A DNA stretch of 64,000 bases from CAVRXQ01 sp963725215 (lineage in GTDB: Bacteria; Actinomycetota; Acidimicrobiia; Acidimicrobiales; Bog-793), in assembly GCA_963725215.1 (NCBI GenBank), contig CAVRXQ010000001.1, positions 124,001 to 188,000 on the forward strand, written 5' to 3'. The position numbers and the translations under genes were made by a program. Positions 41,729 through 50,995 of the stretch are shown here, one piece after another. Under the pieces are notes generated by a model. The model saw only the letters and a list, made by a program, of their open reading frames with translations. It was not told where the DNA came from and did no database searches. Each line of letters opens with the position of its first letter. The first letter of the stretch is position 1.

Positions 41729-43615
41729 TCAGCTCCCCGCCCGCGTCGCGAGGTAGGCGACCAAGACGACGAGGCCGATCGCGAGGGCGAGCGCATACGT
41801 CCGCACGTACCCCGTCTGCACTCGTCGCACCCCGTCACCGGCCGTGCGCGCGAGGCGCCCGACCGCTTCCACCGCTCCGTCGATCACGCGGCGCTCGATG
41901 ACCGACGCCGTGAAGGCAGCGAACAGCCGCGACGGCCTGGCGATCAGTTGGTCATAGCTCCAGTCGACGAACCACGCCATCAACAAAAAGCGCGGCTCGA
42001 GAGCGGGGCGGTCCGACACCGCCCGCCATAGCCACCACGACAGCCCGACGCCGGCGAGCGCGAAGGCGGTGTCGGCGAGGCCGAATCCCCACACCGCGGC
42101 GAGCGAGTAGTGGTGCGACGCGAGGTTCGCTCCAACCACCGGATGGAGCCAGCGTTCGAGGAACGGCCACGTCGGGTGGAAGGGCAGGTTGATGAAGAGG
42201 GCGAAGAACGATAAGAGCGCCAGGACGACGAGCGGGCCGACCATCACGAAGCCGGGGTCCCGCACCTCGTGCCCGCCGGGGCGGGCCTCGCTCCAGCGTC
42301 GCTCGCCGTAAAAGACCAAGAAGTACTCGCGGCCGATGTAGTACGCGGTGAGCACTGCGGTGACCGCACCGATCGCCCACAGCGCGGGCGAGAGCGCCCA
42401 CGCGTTCTCCAACACGTCGCTTTTCGACCAGAACCCGCTAAAGGGCGGGACACCCGCGATCGCGAACCACACGACAAAGAAGGTCACCGCGGTGAGAGGC
42501 ATCACCAACCTCAGCGCGCCCATTTTCTTCAAGTCCTGTTCGTCGTGGAGCGCATGGATCACCGAGCCCGCGCCGAGGAACAACAGCGCCTTGTAGAAGG
42601 CGTGGGTGAGCATGAGGAAGATCGCCGCCACGTACGCACCCGAACCGGCCGCCAAGAACATGTACCCGAGCTGGGAGACCGTCGAGTACGCCAGCACCTT
42701 CTTGATGTCTTGTTGCGCGCAGGCCGCCATCGCCGCGACGAACGCGGTCGCGGCGCCGACCCACGCGACGACGTGCGCGGCGTCGGGTGCGGCGTGGAGG
42801 ATCGGATTGATCCGGCACATGAGATAGACGCCGGCGGTGACCATCGTCGCGGCGTGAATCAGCGCGGAGACCGGCGTCGGACCCTCCATCGCGTCGGCGA
42901 GCCACGGGAAGAGCGGGATCTGCGCCGATTTGCCGACCGCTCCGAGGAACAACAAGAGCGCGATCGCCGTGAGATCGGCGCCCGTGATCGAGTGAAGCTT
43001 CGAGAACAAAACCGAGTAGTCGACGCTCCCCGTTCGCTCGAAGACGAGGAAGATCGCGATGAGGAACCCGGCGTCGCCGATGCGGTTGTAGATCATCGCC
43101 TTTTTCCCCGCGCTTGCGGCCGAGGGCCGCTCGAACCAGAACACGATCAGGAAGTACGAGCAGACGCCGACCCCTTCCCATCCCAAGAAGGTGAGCAGCA
43201 GGTTGTTCGCCAGCACGAGCACCAGCATCGAGAAGACGAAGAGGTTGAAGTAGGTGAAGAACTTCGCGAAGTCCTCGTCGTGATCCATGTACCCGATCGC
43301 GTAGAGGTGGATTAAGGCGCTCACCCCGGTCACGAAAAGGACCATCGTCACCGACAACGGGTCGATCAGCACCCCTGCGGAGACGTGAAACTTGTCGACG
43401 CTGAACCACGTAAACCAGTTCTCCGAGAAATGCCGCGCGGACGGAGCCTTGCGGAACAGCTCGATCAAGACCCCGACCGACACGGCGAACGACCCGGTCA
43501 CGGCCAAGGTCGCGATCCAGCCGGCAAAGGGCTTTCCGATCCGGCGGCCGGCGAAGCTCAACAAGGCGAAGCCTCCGAGCGGCAATAGCGGGATCAGAAA
43601 CGACGCGTGCAGCAC
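41729..43615 (-). CDS. nuoL: NADH-quinone oxidoreductase subunit L
   Basis: The distal proton-pumping subunit, 628 residues with 15-16 helices and a C-terminal lateral-helix/anchor region (about residues 520-628, SDRPALEPRFLLMAWFVDWS onward). Conserved elements: LVTGVSALIHLYAIGYM, FLGWEGVGVCSYFLI, KSAQIPLFPWLADAMEGPTP and QQDIKKVLAYSTVSQLGYMF. The start ATG at 43615 is 4 bases beyond the nuoK stop, so it is translationally linked to it. Family length is normal. Confidence 0.98.
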   Translation of the reverse strand: MLHASFLIPLLPLGGFALLSFAGRRIGKPFAGWIATLAVTGSFAVSVGVLIELFRKAPSARHFSENWFTWFSVDKFHVSAGVLIDPLSVTMVLFVTGVSALIHLYAIGYMDHDEDFAKFFTYFNLFVFSMLVLVLANNLLLTFLGWEGVGVCSYFLIVFWFERPSAASAGKKAMIYNRIGDAGFLIAIFLVFERTGSVDYSVLFSKLHSITGADLTAIALLLFLGAVGKSAQIPLFPWLADAMEGPTPVSALIHAATMVTAGVYLMCRINPILHAAPDAAHVVAWVGAATAFVAAMAACAQQDIKKVLAYSTVSQLGYMFLAAGSGAYVAAIFLMLTHAFYKALLFLGAGSVIHALHDEQDLKKMGALRLVMPLTAVTFFVVWFAIAGVPPFSGFWSKSDVLENAWALSPALWAIGAVTAVLTAYYIGREYFLVFYGERRWSEARPGGHEVRDPGFVMVGPLVVLALLSFFALFINLPFHPTWPFLERWLHPVVGANLASHHYSLAAVWGFGLADTAFALAGVGLSWWLWRAVSDRPALEPRFLLMAWFVDWSYDQLIARPSRLFAAFTASVIERRVIDGAVEAVGRLARTAGDGVRRVQTGYVRTYALALAIGLVVLVAYLATRAGS

Positions 43616-43619
43616 GCGA

Positions 43620-43925
43620 TCAGCCCTTCAACACGTGAGCGTCGTCCGCGGTCGCATGCGAGCGGCGGCGGAAGATCGCGACGATGATCCCGAGGCCGAC
43701 GACGACCTCCGCGGCCGCGACGACGAGGACGAAGAACACCGCGACCTGACCGCCGATGTCGTTCAGGGCCCGAGAGAACGTGACGAAGGTGAGATTCGCC
43801 GCGTTCAGCATCAGCTCGACGCACATGAACATCACGAGCACGTTGCGCCGCACGAGCAGCCCGACGGCGCCGATCGTGAACAACACCGCGGCGAGCGTGA
43901 GGTACCAAGAGGCGTCGACGCTCAT
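43620..43925 (-). CDS. nuoK: NADH-quinone oxidoreductase subunit K
   Basis: A 101-residue, three-helix membrane subunit lying next to NuoJ in the complex I membrane arm. The two conserved helix Glu residues needed for proton transfer occur in MFMCVELMLNAANLTFV and VVAAAEVVVGLGIIVAIFRR. The ATG at 43925 overlaps the nuoJ stop by 4 bases. A longer reading frame upstream covers nuoJ in another frame and is not a protein. Confidence 0.97.
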   Translation of the reverse strand: MSVDASWYLTLAAVLFTIGAVGLLVRRNVLVMFMCVELMLNAANLTFVTFSRALNDIGGQVAVFFVLVVAAAEVVVGLGIIVAIFRRRSHATADDAHVLKG

Positions 43926-44530
43926 CTTTGGCCCACCTTTTCCTCCTCCTCGGCGCGTTCTTCTCCTTTCTGCGGCTCCTCTGCGACCCCTTCGCTGCGG
44001 CCCCGGGCGAGCACGACCGCCGCGATCACCGCCACCACCAACAGGGCCGAGGTGATCTCGAAGGGCAACAGGTAGGTCGTGAAGATCGAACGGCCCAATT
44101 GCGCGACGTTCGAGACCGGCCGGCCCAACTTCGCGCTGGTCGAGTGGGCGCCGGTCGTCCAGTGCCCGGTGCCCAACAACAACACCTCGGCGAGCATGAG
44201 CGCGCCGAGTCCCCCGGCGATGAAGTGCTGTCCGCGGAACTGGTCCGCGAGGACACGCTCGCGGCGGTCCACGCCGAGCAACATGATGACGAAGAGGAAC
44301 AGCACGACGATCGCGCCCGTGTAAACGATCACCTGCACCGCGGCGAGGAACTGCGCGTTCTCCTCGACGAACAGCACCGCGACGCCAAAGAGCGTCGCGA
44401 CGAGGCTCAGCGCCGCGTGTACCGGGTTGCGCGAGAAGACGACGCCGAGCGCCCCCGCGATCACGATCACCGCGGCGACGACGAAGGTCGCGAGGTCGGG
44501 AATAGTCGCCGTCGCGACGACGAACGCCAT
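43922..44530 (-). CDS. nuoJ: NADH-quinone oxidoreductase subunit J
   Basis: A 202-residue membrane subunit with five helices. Conserved pieces are SRNPVHAALSLVATLFGVAV, the NuoJ hallmark AAVQVIVYTGAIVVLFLFV (third helix, with the pi-bulge region) and ITSALLVVAVIAAVVLARG. The C-terminus is an acidic, Glu/Lys-rich tail (KGEERAEEEEKVGQR) that varies between species. The ATG at 44530 shares one base with the nuoI stop. Confidence 0.97.
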   Translation of the reverse strand: MAFVVATATIPDLATFVVAAVIVIAGALGVVFSRNPVHAALSLVATLFGVAVLFVEENAQFLAAVQVIVYTGAIVVLFLFVIMLLGVDRRERVLADQFRGQHFIAGGLGALMLAEVLLLGTGHWTTGAHSTSAKLGRPVSNVAQLGRSIFTTYLLPFEITSALLVVAVIAAVVLARGRSEGVAEEPQKGEERAEEEEKVGQR

Positions 44531-45222
44531 CAGATGACCTTCCCGCCGAAGCGCCGTGGGATCTTGTTGGCCTGGGTCTTTCTGATCTCGACGTTCCCGG
44601 TCGCTTCGTCGTCGCGCACGCCGTGTTGTCCCGCCTCTGGCGCGCGCACGCCGTACCCGAGCTCGGCCGACCACTCGACCGTCCCCTCGTACGCGGCCGA
44701 TCCCGATGGCGAAGTGGCGCGCATCCAAGCCGAGGTGTGCTCATCCTCGCCTTCGCGCCAGTCCTCCCACGGCAGCTGTTTCGGCCGGCCGTCGTCGTCC
44801 ACCAACAACTCGTCTCGCGTATAGATCGCGTCAGCTCGGTTCGTGAAAGAGAATTCGAACAGCTTCGACTCGGTGATCGCCTCGGTCGGGCACGCCTCGA
44901 CGCACAAGTCGCAGTGGATGCATCGCAGGTAGTTGATCTCGTAGACGTAGCCGTAACGTTCGCCGGGCGACACGGGGGCATCGGGCGGGTTCCCCGCGCC
45001 GCGCACGTAGATGCAATCGGCGGGACAGACCGCCGCGCAGAGCTCGCAGCCGATGCACTTTTCCATCCCATCCTCGTAACGATTGAGGACGTGACGTCCG
45101 TGAAGGCGCGGCGGCTTCGGCCGCTTCACCGTCGGATATTCGACCGTGACGCGCGGCTCGAAGACCTGCTTCAGCGCGACCTTGAAGCCACCGAGGAACG
45201 GAAACGCGCGCGAGATCCCCAC
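44530..45222 (-). CDS. nuoI: NADH-quinone oxidoreductase subunit I
   Basis: Peripheral subunit carrying iron-sulphur clusters N6a and N6b: CIGCELCAAVCP and CIHCDLCVEACP, about residues 56-67 and 99-110. The N-terminal amphipathic stretch (FLGGFKVALKQVFEPRVTVEYP) anchors it to NuoH. At 230 residues it is longer than the usual 160-200, because of a hydrophilic C-terminal extension after the PTEAITESKLFEFSF motif. It follows nuoH by one base and is coupled to nuoJ. Confidence 0.97.
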   Translation of the reverse strand: MGISRAFPFLGGFKVALKQVFEPRVTVEYPTVKRPKPPRLHGRHVLNRYEDGMEKCIGCELCAAVCPADCIYVRGAGNPPDAPVSPGERYGYVYEINYLRCIHCDLCVEACPTEAITESKLFEFSFTNRADAIYTRDELLVDDDGRPKQLPWEDWREGEDEHTSAWMRATSPSGSAAYEGTVEWSAELGYGVRAPEAGQHGVRDDEATGNVEIRKTQANKIPRRFGGKVI

Positions 45223-45223
45223 C

Positions 45224-46426
45224 TCAGTCCTCCCCCGCCGGGTTCGCGCGGAAAGGCGACAGCGGGGTGAGCCGCGGCGGAGTCTGGTTCGCCAGTTCCT
45301 CGCGACGGCGCCGGGCTACGTAGCGCGCCCGCGCGAGGAACGCCGCGACGAGGACGGCTCCACCGGCCACCGCGAAGGCCCACGCCGCCGATTCGATCGC
45401 CGCGGCAACGATGAGCAACCACGCGAGCGAGATCGGGATCAGCCACTTCCATCCGAGGTCCATCAATTGGTCGTACCGGAGCCTCGGTAGCGCGGCGCGG
45501 ATCCAGACCTGCGCGTACAAGAAGACGACGGTCTTTCCCAAGAACCACAGGATCGGCCACAGCCACCGAACGACGTGGAAACCCGGGCCGTCTGGGCCGC
45601 CGAAGAACAACGTGACCATGATCGCCGACCACGTGATCGTGTTCATGAACTCGGCGAGGAAGAACAACGCGAAGCGCAGCGACGAGTACTCGGTGTGGTA
45701 ACCGCCGCCGAGCTCGGACTCCCCTTCGGCGAGATCGAACGGTGGCCGGTTTAGCTCGGCCGTGCTGGCGATGAAGAAAATGATGAACGGGACGAAGACG
45801 AGGCGGATGACGTTCCACTGCCAGAAGTGCGCGGCCTGGGACTGCACGATCGCCCGGGTCGAGAGCCCGTGCGCCTCGAGCACCACGGTGACGATGGTGA
45901 GCCCGAGCGCCGCCTCGTACGAGATCATCTGCGCGGACGCGCGCACCGAGCCGAGCAGCGGGTACTTCGAGCCCGAGGACCAGCCGGCGAGCATCACGCC
46001 GTAGACCGCCATCGACGACAACGCGAGCAGGAACAAGATGCCGATCGGCGGGTCCGCGACTTGGAGCTCCACGCTGTGGTGGGCGATCGTGACGATGCCG
46101 CCGACCGGGACGATGGCGAAGATCAAAAACGCCGGCACCACTGACAAAAGCGGGGCCAAGCGGAAGACGATGCGGTCGGCGCGCTCGGGCAACAGATCTT
46201 CTTTGAAGAACAGCTTCGTCCCGTCGGCGAGCGTCTGGAGGAGCCCGAACTTGCCCGCCCGGTTCGGACCGACGCGGTTTTGCATGTCGGAGATGACCTT
46301 GCGCTCGAACCAGATCATCAAGAGCACCGACACGAGCAGGAACCCGAAGGCGACGAAGCACTTCACGAGGACGATGAGGAAGACCGCGAGGCTGACGCCG
46401 TGGTTGAAGAGCGGATCACCCATCAC
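45224..46426 (-). CDS. nuoH: NADH-quinone oxidoreductase subunit H
   Basis: The 400-residue membrane subunit that shapes the quinone channel together with NuoB and NuoD. It has eight or so helices, and signature loops MQNRVGPNRAGKFGLLQTLA (quinone-site loop), the acidic TAELNRPPFDLAEGESELGG and EYSSLRFALFFLAEF. The C-terminal 30 residues (RRREELANQTPPRLTPL..) are a hydrophilic tail. The start ATG at 46426 overlaps the nuoG stop by 4 bases. Confidence 0.98.
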   Translation of the reverse strand: MMGDPLFNHGVSLAVFLIVLVKCFVAFGFLLVSVLLMIWFERKVISDMQNRVGPNRAGKFGLLQTLADGTKLFFKEDLLPERADRIVFRLAPLLSVVPAFLIFAIVPVGGIVTIAHHSVELQVADPPIGILFLLALSSMAVYGVMLAGWSSGSKYPLLGSVRASAQMISYEAALGLTIVTVVLEAHGLSTRAIVQSQAAHFWQWNVIRLVFVPFIIFFIASTAELNRPPFDLAEGESELGGGYHTEYSSLRFALFFLAEFMNTITWSAIMVTLFFGGPDGPGFHVVRWLWPILWFLGKTVVFLYAQVWIRAALPRLRYDQLMDLGWKWLIPISLAWLLIVAAAIESAAWAFAVAGGAVLVAAFLARARYVARRRREELANQTPPRLTPLSPFRANPAGED

Positions 46427-49095
46427 ACCGGCTCCACCGTGACGTCGATCGCGCCGCGAGTTGCGTCGACGAGCGCTTTCGCGAAGGGCTCACCCGGCGC
46501 CTCGACGTTGGCGGTCATCGCCGCGACGTGAAGCGAGAGCGACGGATCCGCCTCGACGGTGAGCAGGATCGAGCCCGACTCCGATTGCACGCGAACCTCG
46601 CTCCCCGATTCGACGCCGATCGCCTGCATGGTGTCGGGATGGACGCGCACAGCGGGCTTCGGCGTCAGTCGGGTAAATGACGGGCTCGCCTCGCTCAAAG
46701 AACCGCGGTCGAACAGCGCCCGCGTGATCAGCAATCGCAGCGCCGGATCGCGAGGTGGAGGGGGCGGCGGATTCGCCATCTCGAGGTCCAAAGGAGAAAA
46801 GGTGATCAACGGCGGCACGCCGCTCGGCTGTTCGCCGTTGTGCGCGCTCGGCGCGCTGAAGCCAAGGGGAAGGCCACGTCCGGTCGAAAGCGGCGCTCCC
46901 TGCGACTCGGTGGACAAGATCCCCGGTGTCGCGATCGGATCGATCGGGCGCGGTCCCGGGCGCGAGATCGTGACGGCGCTCTGATCGAGCGGCACAACCG
47001 CGCCGTCGCGCCGATTCACCGTCCCGAGCACGGCGGCGTCGACGCCTTTGTACGCCGGGGCGAGCACGGCGATCTCGTCGGAGATCGCGTCGATCGACTC
47101 GTAAGCGAACTCGGCGCCCAGTCGTCGGGCGAGCTCGGCGGCTACCGACCACGCCGGCCAGGCGATCCCGGGCGGAACGACCTTCGCCGCGAGCCTCGTC
47201 ACCCGACCTTCGAGGTTCGTCGTCGTCCCCCACCGCTCGGAGTCCCCGATGACGGGCAGCACGACGTGGGCGAGGTCCGACGACGGGTTGGGATGCGTGC
47301 CGACGAAGACGACGTGGCGGCACTGTTCGAGCGCGGCGCGCGCCAACGAGCGGTCAGGAAAGTCCGAGAGCGGGTCGGCGCCTAGGAGAAAGAGCGTCGA
47401 GATCTCGCCGTCGACGACGGCACGCAACATAGACGCGGCGTCACGCCCCGCCCGCGCAGGAAGCGCGCCCCAGGCGGTGGCGAACCACTCCCGTCCGGCT
47501 TCCAGTTCGACGCGACCCGGCAGCAGGCCGGGCGAGAGCCCCATGTCGATCGCGCCATGGGTGTTCGCCCGCCTCAGCGCGAGCAGAAATCGCGCCTCGG
47601 GCAGGGCCCGCGCGAACAGCGCTGCGGCGCGCGCCACGGTGGCACCGGGTTCCGAGAGCGTCGGCCGACCGAGCACGACGACGACACCGTCGCCCCGCTC
47701 CCCGAGGAGCTCCCGAGCACGCCGCAAAGCCTCTTGATCGGCGCGTGCGGGCGGTGGCGCCGAGGCGTCCAACATCGCCGCGACGAGCGAGGCCGACTCG
47801 CCCGGCAGATACGAAATCGACTCCTGCGCGTACTTGCTGAGCGGAGTCACCGCCGGGGTGCACTCGATCAGCTTGAGACCCTGCTCCGTGGCGAGCTTCA
47901 AGCGCAGGTAGAGGATCGGGAGCTCCTCGAGGAGGTCGCCCGAAAGCAGGACGACGAGGCGCGCCTTCGTCGCGTCGTCGATCGTCGCGTGCCGAATCCC
48001 GGCGATGACCTCCGCCGGGAGCCCGTCGCCAAGCTGCGCGTCGACCGAGTCGGTTCGCAGGACTGCCTTCGAAAGCCGCGCCCAGGCGTACGCGTCCTCG
48101 TTCGAAAACCGCGCACCGCCGATCACGCCGACCGACTCAGGGCCAGACCGCTCGAGTGTCTCTTTCAGGTTCGAGGTCACCTCGTCCAAGGCGACGTGCC
48201 ATGGCGTTGGGACGAAGGAGTCGTCGCGCGCGACGAGCGGCTCTGAGAATCGATTCTTCGCGTGAACTGCCTCGTATCCGTAGCGGCCCTTGTCGCACAA
48301 CCACGACTGGTTAACCGGGTCCGAGTCGATGCCGAGGTGGCGCACGATCTGTCCCGCAGAAGACTGGACGGCGATCCGGCATCCGACCGCGCAGTTCGTG
48401 CACGTCGATTCGACCTGCTCCAGATCCCACGGCCGCGACCGGAATCGGTACGACGGCGAAGTCAATGCTCCGACCGGGCAGATCTGGATCGTGTTGCCGG
48501 CGAAGTACGACACAAAGGGGGCGTCCGGGAACGGCACGACTTCGACCGCGTCCGCCCTGAACGCGAGGTTGATCATCGCGTCGCCGGCGATCTCCTCGGA
48601 GAATCGGGTGCAACGCGCGCACTGGATGCAGCGCTCGCGGTCCAACAGCACGAGCGGACCGATCTCGATCGGCTTTGCCCAGTGCCGCTTCTCCTCGACG
48701 AAGCGGCTCTCGCCCGGCCCGTGCGACAGCGCCTGGTCTTGCAGCGGGCACTCCCCTCCCTTGTCGCACACCGGGCAGTCGAGCGGGTGGTTGACGAGCA
48801 GGAACTCCAAGACGCCCTCTTGGGCCTTGCGCGCCTTTTCGCTGTCGGTGCGGATCTCCTGGCCGTCTTGGACGGCGAAGAAGCACGCCGGTTGGAGGGA
48901 AAAGCCGCGCGGGCCCGAGATCTCGACGAGGCACATCCGGCACATCCCGACCGGGCTCATGCGCGGGTGGTAGCAAAAGCGCGGGATGAAGATCCCGCTG
49001 CGCTCGGCGGCGCCGATGATCAGCTCACCCGGGCTGGCGGCGATCTCGCGTCCGTCGATCGTCACCGAGACCACGTCTTTGGTCTCCGTCGTCAT
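46423..49095 (-). CDS. nuoG: NADH-quinone oxidoreductase subunit G
   Basis: The large 890-residue subunit of the electron-input module. Its N-terminal ferredoxin part holds cluster N1b (CYHPRMSPVGMCRMC) followed by CPVCDKGGECPLQD. The cluster ligands of N4/N5 are in CIQCARCTRF and NTIQICPVGAL, and the molybdopterin-type domain opens with CTNCAVGC. The C-terminal part (residues about 790-890) is a degenerate MopB domain joined by a Pro-rich linker. ATG at 49095 overlaps nuoF by 4 bases; the same frame is open another 376 codons upstream, but that part is the shadow of nuoF. Confidence 0.96.
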   Translation of the reverse strand: MTTETKDVVSVTIDGREIAASPGELIIGAAERSGIFIPRFCYHPRMSPVGMCRMCLVEISGPRGFSLQPACFFAVQDGQEIRTDSEKARKAQEGVLEFLLVNHPLDCPVCDKGGECPLQDQALSHGPGESRFVEEKRHWAKPIEIGPLVLLDRERCIQCARCTRFSEEIAGDAMINLAFRADAVEVVPFPDAPFVSYFAGNTIQICPVGALTSPSYRFRSRPWDLEQVESTCTNCAVGCRIAVQSSAGQIVRHLGIDSDPVNQSWLCDKGRYGYEAVHAKNRFSEPLVARDDSFVPTPWHVALDEVTSNLKETLERSGPESVGVIGGARFSNEDAYAWARLSKAVLRTDSVDAQLGDGLPAEVIAGIRHATIDDATKARLVVLLSGDLLEELPILYLRLKLATEQGLKLIECTPAVTPLSKYAQESISYLPGESASLVAAMLDASAPPPARADQEALRRARELLGERGDGVVVVLGRPTLSEPGATVARAAALFARALPEARFLLALRRANTHGAIDMGLSPGLLPGRVELEAGREWFATAWGALPARAGRDAASMLRAVVDGEISTLFLLGADPLSDFPDRSLARAALEQCRHVVFVGTHPNPSSDLAHVVLPVIGDSERWGTTTNLEGRVTRLAAKVVPPGIAWPAWSVAAELARRLGAEFAYESIDAISDEIAVLAPAYKGVDAAVLGTVNRRDGAVVPLDQSAVTISRPGPRPIDPIATPGILSTESQGAPLSTGRGLPLGFSAPSAHNGEQPSGVPPLITFSPLDLEMANPPPPPPRDPALRLLITRALFDRGSLSEASPSFTRLTPKPAVRVHPDTMQAIGVESGSEVRVQSESGSILLTVEADPSLSLHVAAMTANVEAPGEPFAKALVDATRGAIDVTVEPV

Positions 49096-50420
49096 AGCGC
49101 CCCCGCCGATGCGTGGAGGGTCGCGAACGGACACCCGCCGCCATCGATGTGCGCGGTGAACTCGTCTTCGAACATCCTGATCGCGGAGGCGATCGACGAC
49201 GGGATCGACGGTCCGAGGACGCAAATCGTCGTCTGTTGGGGCGGCCAGGTCACCTCGGGGGCGATGTTGTCGCAGACGTCCATCAGCAAGCCGACGTCGG
49301 ACGCCCTGCCGTCGCCGCTCTCGATCCGGCGAAGGATCTTCTCGAGCCACGAGCCGCCCTCGCGACACGGCGTGCACTGTCCGCAGGACTCGCGGTGGAA
49401 AAAGCGGGTGATGCGCCACGCCGCTCGCACGACGCACGTCGTGTCGTCCATCACCACGACCGAGCCAGAACCGAGCATCGAGCCGGCCCTTCCGACGGCG
49501 TCCTGGTCGAGGCCAAGGTCGAGGTGTTCGGGACCGAACCACGGCGCGGACACGCCGCCCGGGATGAACGCCTTCAGCTCGCGTCCGTCTTTGATCCCGC
49601 CCCCGAGCGCGGGCTCGTAGATGAGGTCGCGAAAGGTCGGCTTCGCCATTTCGACCTCGTACCAACCCGGTCGCTCGACGCGCCCCGACAACGCGAAGAC
49701 CCGCGTCCCTGCGGACGATCCCTCGCCGAGCGCGGCGAACGCCGCGCCCCCGTTCAGCACGATCCACGGCAGCGCGGAGACGGTCTCCACGTTGTTCACG
49801 ACCGTCGGCTCGCCGTAGAGGCCGATCGCGGCAGGAAAGTACGGCGGCTTGATGCGGGGAAAGCCGCGCTTTCCCTCCAGGCTTTCCAAAAGCGCCGTTT
49901 CCTCGCCGCAGATGTACGCGCCCGCACCGGGATGGATGACGACGTCGAGCGAGAACTGCGACCCAAAGACGCGCCTTCCGAGCGCTCCGTGCGCGTACGC
50001 CTCGTTGCAGGCCTGCTGGAGGCGCTCGAGGCCCAGCGCGAACTCGCCCCGACAGAAGATGAACGCCCGACTGACCCGGAGCGCGTACGCGGCGATCGCC
50101 GTCCCCTCGATGATCTGGTGCGGGTCGCGCTCGATCAAGAGGTGGTCCTTGAAGGTCGCGGGCTCGGACTCGTCGCCGTTCACGACGAGATACGTCGTGT
50201 CGGCGGGACGCACCATCGACCACTTCCGCCCGGCCGGGAATCCTGCGCCGCCGCGACCGAGCAAGCTCGCCGTGTTCACTTCGTCATGGACCTGTTCGGG
50301 GGTCATCGCGAGCGCCCGCTTGAGACCCTCGTAGCCTCCGGTCTCCAAGTAACGCGCGAGGGTGAACGAGTCGTCGAAGTCCACTCGCGAGGTGACGATG
50401 CGAGGCGCGGACGTGGTCAT
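49092..50420 (-). CDS. nuoF: NADH-quinone oxidoreductase subunit F
   Basis: A 442-residue subunit binding NADH, FMN and cluster N3. NADH/FMN motifs: LLGRGGAGFPAGRKW and VVNGDESEPATFKDH; then GAGAYICGEETALLESLEG. Cluster N3 ligands: CGQCTPCREG, with the fourth Cys further on (VCDN). It is the site where NADH delivers its hydride. ATG at 50420 is used; an upstream in-frame extension overlaps nuoE and is Arg-rich shadow sequence. It overlaps nuoE and nuoG by 4 bases each. Confidence 0.98.
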   Translation of the reverse strand: MTTSAPRIVTSRVDFDDSFTLARYLETGGYEGLKRALAMTPEQVHDEVNTASLLGRGGAGFPAGRKWSMVRPADTTYLVVNGDESEPATFKDHLLIERDPHQIIEGTAIAAYALRVSRAFIFCRGEFALGLERLQQACNEAYAHGALGRRVFGSQFSLDVVIHPGAGAYICGEETALLESLEGKRGFPRIKPPYFPAAIGLYGEPTVVNNVETVSALPWIVLNGGAAFAALGEGSSAGTRVFALSGRVERPGWYEVEMAKPTFRDLIYEPALGGGIKDGRELKAFIPGGVSAPWFGPEHLDLGLDQDAVGRAGSMLGSGSVVVMDDTTCVVRAAWRITRFFHRESCGQCTPCREGGSWLEKILRRIESGDGRASDVGLLMDVCDNIAPEVTWPPQQTTICVLGPSIPSSIASAIRMFEDEFTAHIDGGGCPFATLHASAGAL

Positions 50421-50995
50421 CTCCTCGCGACCTCCATGGGCTCGGCCTCGTTGCCAGGCAGGCCGACGGAGCGCTCGACGCGGCACAACACGCCGTGTCG
50501 TGGGATCTCGTCCCGGCGCAGGCCGGCGCGCAGATCGACGAGCAGGCGGTCGAAGCCCTCGGCGTCGAGCGCGCCGACGAAGCGGTGGTTCACCTGCACG
50601 CACGGCGCGAGGTCGCATCCCGCCAAGCACTCGGCTTCTTCCAGCGTGAACTCGCCGTCGTCGGTCGTCTGGCCGGCGCAGATGCCGAGCGTCTCTTCCG
50701 CGTGTTCGAGCAACCCGTACGCGCCCGCCAGCATGCAGGAGATGTTCGTGCAGATCGCGACGACGTGGCGGCCGACGGGCTCTGTGAACAGCATGTCGTA
50801 GAAGCTCGCCGTGCCGTAGACCTCGGCCGGGCTCACGCCGCAGAGGTCTCCGATCTCCTCCATCGCTTCGCCGGTGAGGTGCCCGTCCTGGGCCTGGGCG
50901 AGGTGGCAGAGCGGGATCAGCGCGGAGCGCCGCTCGGGGTACAGGCCGACGAGCGCCTCGGCGCGGCTTCGGTTCTCTTCGTCAAAACGCGCCAT
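50417..50995 (-). CDS. nuoE: NADH-quinone oxidoreductase subunit E
   Basis: A 192-residue thioredoxin-fold [2Fe-2S] subunit carrying cluster N1a. The four ligands are visible as the pair in CTNISCML (about residues 80-87) and the pair in EAECLAGCDLAPC (about residues 118-130). An N-terminal helical part (LYPERRSALIPLCHLAQ, GVSPAEVYGTASFYDML) matches the family. The start ATG at 50995 shares one base with the nuoD stop. Confidence 0.97.
   Translation of the reverse strand: MARFDEENRSRAEALVGLYPERRSALIPLCHLAQAQDGHLTGEAMEEIGDLCGVSPAEVYGTASFYDMLFTEPVGRHVVAICTNISCMLAGAYGLLEHAEETLGICAGQTTDDGEFTLEEAECLAGCDLAPCVQVNHRFVGALDAEGFDRLLVDLRAGLRRDEIPRHGVLCRVERSVGLPGNEAEPMEVARR

Noticed and set aside
46423..50223. 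Very long frame suggesting a 1266-residue NuoG
   Set aside because: Only the part from ATG 49095 is NuoG; the upstream 376 codons are Arg-rich shadow of nuoF. The same applies to long frames over nuoC, nuoD, nuoF, nuoJ, nuoK and nuoN.
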